Of a DNA stretch of 64,000 nucleotides, positions 60,490 through 64,000 are shown one piece after another. The number at the start of each line of letters is the position of its first letter. Positions within the stretch are counted from its first letter, which is position 1. The notes beneath the pieces are model-generated. The model ran no database searches. It was not told where the DNA came from and saw nothing but the letters and a program-made list of their open reading frames with translations. Origin of the DNA: JABCPE02 sp963516675 (GTDB lineage: Bacteria; Bacteroidota; Bacteroidia; Flavobacteriales; Weeksellaceae). The position numbers and the translations under genes were made by a program. The DNA is taken from the NCBI GenBank assembly GCA_963516675.1, contig CAUQBH010000010.1, positions 21,363 through 85,362 of the forward strand, read 5' to 3'.

Positions 60490-62121
60490 ATGACACAGAA
60501 ACAACAAAATAAATTAGGTGATACACTTTGGGCTATTGCAGATGACTTAAGAGGTGCAATGAATGCAGATGATTTTAGAGATTATATGCTTTCCTTTCTT
60601 TTCTTAAGGTATCTATCTTTCAATTATGAAGAAGCTGCTAAAAAGGAATTAGGAAATGACTATCCTGAAAGTCCGTCAGAAGATAAAAGAGTAGATTTTA
60701 GAGTACCACCACCTTTGGAAATATGGTATAAAGAAAATAAAAACTACATCGAGGATTTTGAGAAACAAATGCGCAGAAAAGTACATTATGTTATTGAACC
60801 GCAATATCTTTGGAGTAATATTACAGAATTGGCTCGTACTCAGAAGGATGAATTGTTAGAAACTCTACAACAAGGTTTTCGTCACATAGAAGAAGAGTCT
60901 TTTAATAGTTCTTTCAAAGGTTTGTTTTCTGAAATCAATCTCAATTCGGATAAATTAGGCAAAACTTATAAAGAAAGAAATGAGAAACTTTGCAAAATCA
61001 TCACAAAAATTGCAACAGGTATTGCCGACTTCTCTACTGATACAGATACGCTTGGTGATGCTTATGAATATTTGATTGGGAAATTTGCCGCAGGTTCGGG
61101 TAAAAAAGCAGGGGAATTTTACACTCCTCAGCAGGTTTCTACCATTTTGTCTAAAATTGTAATTTTAGAAAGCCAAGATCCTACATTGGGAGCTAAATCC
61201 AAATTAGATAAAGTCTTGGATTTTGCATGCGGTTCTGGCTCTTTGCTATTGAATGTCCGGAATAAAATACAAGAAAATGGAGGTAGCATAGGTAAAATTT
61301 ATGGGCAAGAGAAAAATATTACTACTTACAATCTAGCTCGGATGAATATGCTTCTACATGGGATGAAGGATACGGAGTTTGATATTTTTCATGGAGATAC
61401 TTTGCTCAATCAATGGAATTTACTCAATGAGATGAATCCGAGCAAAAAAATAGAATTTGATGCTATTGTTGCCAATCCGCCATTTAGTTTGCGTTGGGAG
61501 CCTAATGATACATTAGCAGAAGATTTTCGTTTTAAGAGCTATGGTTTAGCTCCAAAATCAGCAGCTGATTTTGCATTTTTACTGCATGGTCTCCACTTTT
61601 TGAAGGGGGATGGGACAATGGCAATCATTTTACCACATGGTGTTTTATTTCGAGGAGGAGCAGAAGAGCGAATTCGTACAAAACTGTTAAAAGAAAGATA
61701 TATTGATACTGTAATAGGTTTACCTTCCAATTTATTTTATTCCACAGGAATTCCAGTTTGCATTTTAGTTTTGAAAAAATGTAAAAAAGTTGATGATGTA
61801 TTGTTTATTAATGCGTCAGAGCACTATAAGGCAGAAAAAAGACAAAATTCTTTGGAAGAAGAACATATTCAGAAAATCGTAGATACCTATCGGAACCGGC
61901 CAGAGTATATTGAGCGATACGCCCGTAGAGTTTCAATCGATGAAATAGAGAAAAATGGGTATAACCTTAATATTTCTAGATATATTAGTACAGCTCTCGA
62001 AGAAAAAAAAGTAGATTTGAAAATGAAACATAAACAACTAAAAGATAATGAGGCAAAGATTGAAAATTCAACAAGACAACACAATCAATTTTTAAGAGAA
62101 TTAGGACTTCCAGAAATTTGA
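60490..62121 (+). CDS. hsdM: type I restriction enzyme, methyltransferase subunit
   Basis: A 543-aa HsdM. I start it at ATG 60490 (MTQKQQNKLGDTLW), not at upstream in-frame codons inside the preceding gene. The N-terminal helical domain (LSFLFLRYLSFNYEE) is followed by motif I (VLDFACGSGSLLLN, about 243-256) and motif IV NPPF (AIVANPPFSL, about 326-335), diagnostic of N6-adenine methylation. A coiled coil at the end binds HsdS. The prophage now lies between it and hsdS, so its expression depends on read-through or a new promoter. Confidence 0.96.
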   Translation: MTQKQQNKLGDTLWAIADDLRGAMNADDFRDYMLSFLFLRYLSFNYEEAAKKELGNDYPESPSEDKRVDFRVPPPLEIWYKENKNYIEDFEKQMRRKVHYVIEPQYLWSNITELARTQKDELLETLQQGFRHIEEESFNSSFKGLFSEINLNSDKLGKTYKERNEKLCKIITKIATGIADFSTDTDTLGDAYEYLIGKFAAGSGKKAGEFYTPQQVSTILSKIVILESQDPTLGAKSKLDKVLDFACGSGSLLLNVRNKIQENGGSIGKIYGQEKNITTYNLARMNMLLHGMKDTEFDIFHGDTLLNQWNLLNEMNPSKKIEFDAIVANPPFSLRWEPNDTLAEDFRFKSYGLAPKSAADFAFLLHGLHFLKGDGTMAIILPHGVLFRGGAEERIRTKLLKERYIDTVIGLPSNLFYSTGIPVCILVLKKCKKVDDVLFINASEHYKAEKRQNSLEEEHIQKIVDTYRNRPEYIERYARRVSIDEIEKNGYNLNISRYISTALEEKKVDLKMKHKQLKDNEAKIENSTRQHNQFLRELGLPEI

Positions 62122-62405
62122 TAATATACAATTTTATACTTTATGAAAATAGTGAAAGGCCAGAATATTCTGGTCTTTTATCTCTTGAAAAAAATCAAAA
62201 AAACATAATCCCTCTCTATATATCAGTTTAATCATCGTAGTTAGAGAATATTCTTAATCTCTATTTTTAGTGTAAAGATAAGTTCCTGTAAATTAATTAT
62301 TTGTAGGGGGCATGGGAGGGATTTTTTCTATTATGAGGTTTATTTAAGTTCCCAATTCTAACTGATTTATAATTAAATAACCATATTATCAGCATTTTTC
62401 ATTGT
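62122..62405. other. intergenic region right of hsdM
   Basis: No gene seen. An imperfect inverted repeat (GGCCAGAATATTCTGGTC, 62158-62175) directly behind hsdM can act as terminator. At 62299-62328 (TTTGTAGGGGGCATGGGAGGGATTTTTT) there is a sequence resembling the att-like repeats at 17714 and 19139. Confidence 0.5.
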
Positions 62406-62738
62406 TTATAACCTATGAGCAACAACAAGTACTGTTTTCTCCTTAAAAAAGAATTGTAAATTTTCATGAACTTTTCTTTTATTTTCAGCATTTGAGGCAC
62501 TTATTGCTTCATCAAAGAAAATATAATAAGAATTTTTATATACTGCACGAGCAATTAAAAATCATTGTTTTTGACCTCCTGATATCCCATTACCTGAAGC
62601 TCGTATTTTAGTTTTTAATCTAAGAGGCTTTTCCTCTACAAAACTCTTAATATTTGCTATTTCAATAGCTTTATTAAGTTTATGATAATCTATTTCCTCA
62701 TCTCCTATAGCAATATTTCTTTCAATGATACTTGAGTT
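62406..62738 (-). pseudogene. remnant of ABC exporter ATPase domain
   Basis: On the minus strand one frame reads NSSIIERNIAIGDEE, then RASGNGISGGQKQ, a TGA stop in the place of the conserved Arg codon, FLIARAVYKN, YYIFFDEAISASNAENK and VVAHRL. These are the signature, Walker B, D-loop and H-loop of peptidase-containing or lipid-type ABC exporters. Walker A and the membrane domain are missing, so it is a truncated and nonsense-mutated remnant. Confidence 0.85.
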
Positions 62739-62802
62739 AAATCTTTTTCTCTTTTAATTTTTCTCAGGTTATTGTTTTTGATATTTATATATGTGTTTTT
62801 AA

Positions 62803-64000
62803 TTATAAAAGGTTAAATTTTTCCATTGCATTTATCTTAATTTCATCAGCAATGTCAATATATGGTTTCATTGCCTTGTAATCACTATGTCCTGTCCATT
62901 TCATCACAACTTGTGGTGGAATACCCAAAGAAAGAGCATTACAAATAAAAGTTCTCCTCCCAGCATGCGTGCCTAACAAAGCATATTTAGGGGTTTCTAT
63001 ATCAAACCTTTTATTTCCTCTATAATAAGTTTCTCTTATTATTTCATTTATTTCTGCCAACTCTCCAAGTTCTTTTAGATATTCATTCATTTTTTGATTC
63101 GTGATTATAGGAAAAATTTTATTATTTTCAAACTTATTATTTTTGTATTTTTCGATAAGTCTCCTACTATGGTTATTTAGTTCAATAATTAAACTATCAG
63201 AGGTTTTTATAGTTGTAATATGGATAGTATCACCTTTAATATCACCTTTTTTAAGGTTAGCCACATCAGAATATCTTAATCCTGTAAAGCATTGAAAAAG
63301 AAATATATCTCTAACTCTTTCAAGATATTGTTTTTGTATAGGAATTTCATATTTTTTTAGTTGATTAAGTTCAGTTTGAGTAAGAAATATTATCTTCTTT
63401 TGTGTTGTTTTTAGTTTAGGTTTAAATATTTCAAAAGTGTTATCAAAAAGATATTTTTTTCTTAAAGCCCATCTTAAAAACCATTTTAAAAATGAAAATT
63501 TTTTCAATAAAGTGGAGTTTTTTAACTTTATATCTTCTTGTAAATAATATTGATACTCCATTAAAGTTTTTTCTGTAAGATCACAAAAATTAATATTTGG
63601 ATTAAAGTTTAGCAGATAATTTTTCTGTGTTTGCATTTTTTGATAAGTAGCCTTTGTCCAAAGATTTTTCTTTCCCTCTTCCTCTACAAATAAGTCATAA
63701 ATCTGGAAAAAGGTCAAATCATTTTCTTTTTTCTTTTCTCTACCTATTTCATTATTGAAAGCAGCTCTGAATTCGTCTGCTGTTGGTATGATCTTTTTCT
63801 TTTCAAAAGTCATAAAAACACTTTCACTCGCCTCTTCATATTTTTGTATCTTACGATTGATGACATTTGCAGGAACTTTCTTGTCACCGTGTGTTGTGTT
63901 TATTTTACAGCGTTGAGTTTCCTTACTCCACTTATCAACTTCTACTCTATAGCCTACATTAAAAGCAACGATAAATCCACTCCATTTTATCCTATAACGA
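62803..64000 (-). CDS. tyrosine site-specific recombinase, 5' end outside window
   Basis: The catalytic part has the Arg box CFTGLRYSDV, THAGRRTF and GHSDYKAMKPY with the Tyr nucleophile. An ATG exists at 63813, but the frame is open to the window edge and reads RYRIKWSGFIVAFNVGYRVE..., the usual N-terminal arm-binding domain of these integrases, so the real start lies beyond 64000. It probably moves the island carrying the restriction locus. It differs clearly from the recombinase at 94. Confidence 0.9.
   Translation of the reverse strand, partial: RYRIKWSGFIVAFNVGYRVEVDKWSKETQRCKINTTHGDKKVPANVINRKIQKYEEASESVFMTFEKKKIIPTADEFRAAFNNEIGREKKKENDLTFFQIYDLFVEEEGKKNLWTKATYQKMQTQKNYLLNFNPNINFCDLTEKTLMEYQYYLQEDIKLKNSTLLKKFSFLKWFLRWALRKKYLFDNTFEIFKPKLKTTQKKIIFLTQTELNQLKKYEIPIQKQYLERVRDIFLFQCFTGLRYSDVANLKKGDIKGDTIHITTIKTSDSLIIELNNHSRRLIEKYKNNKFENNKIFPIITNQKMNEYLKELGELAEINEIIRETYYRGNKRFDIETPKYALLGTHAGRRTFICNALSLGIPPQVVMKWTGHSDYKAMKPYIDIADEIKINAMEKFNLL

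Overview
The window comes from an AT-rich member of the Bacteroidota, most likely a flavobacterium of the Chryseobacterium/Elizabethkingia/Riemerella type. The evidence is the TAnnTTTG -7 promoter boxes, the poor Shine-Dalgarno sites, the single-chain PurL, the Bacteroidota-type tyrosine recombinases and the flavobacterial Mu-like phage gene set. No rRNA and no complete tRNA is visible.

Layout. 1-1.8 kb: a tyrosine recombinase at the end of an element that continues to the left. 1.9-12.3 kb: chromosomal core genes purB, mnmE and purL, with small accessory genes between them. 12.4-17.6 kb: a very AT-rich array of small secreted or membrane protein genes with recurrent intergenic remnants, two frameshifted genes and a duplicated small gene, resembling a decaying toxin/immunity or surface-protein locus. 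17.8-21.0 kb: an HsdR_N-like nuclease gene and a DUF2971 gene, with two copies of a sequence like a tmRNA 3' end. 21.1-25.8 kb and 59.7-62.1 kb: a type I restriction-modification locus, hsdR-hsdS-[ATPase/nuclease]-hsdM. 62.1-64 kb: a broken ABC-transporter remnant and a tyrosine recombinase running off the right edge.

The central event is a 33.9-kb Mu-like transposable prophage (25770-59680) inserted in the gene between hsdS and hsdM. Its ends form a 27-bp imperfect inverted repeat (22/27 matches) and are flanked by a 6-bp target duplication, ACTATT. Deleting the prophage and one ACTATT restores an uninterrupted 356-codon frame. That protein has an ABC-type ATPase domain and a C-terminal Arg/Glu/His arrangement with the same spacing as the PrrC anticodon nuclease, so the phage has inactivated a probable PrrC-like suicide tRNase guarding the restriction system, and has separated hsdM from hsdS.

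The prophage is nearly complete. The left part has a repressor and operator, an early operon (Ner/Cro-like regulator, DDE transposase, MuB-like ATPase, DUF3164, Rha-like, gp16-like and replication-type proteins) and unusual structured RNAs. A leftward operon encodes terminase, portal, the gpF-like head protein and other head/connector genes. A rightward operon encodes protease-scaffold, capsid, lysis proteins, contractile tail, baseplate, a DNA methyltransferase, fibres and holin. The two late operons diverge from a 39-bp near-perfect palindrome. Three copies of a 40-nt tRNA-acceptor/T-arm-like minihelix and a pseudoknotted leader of about 150 nt in the early region are the least explained features.
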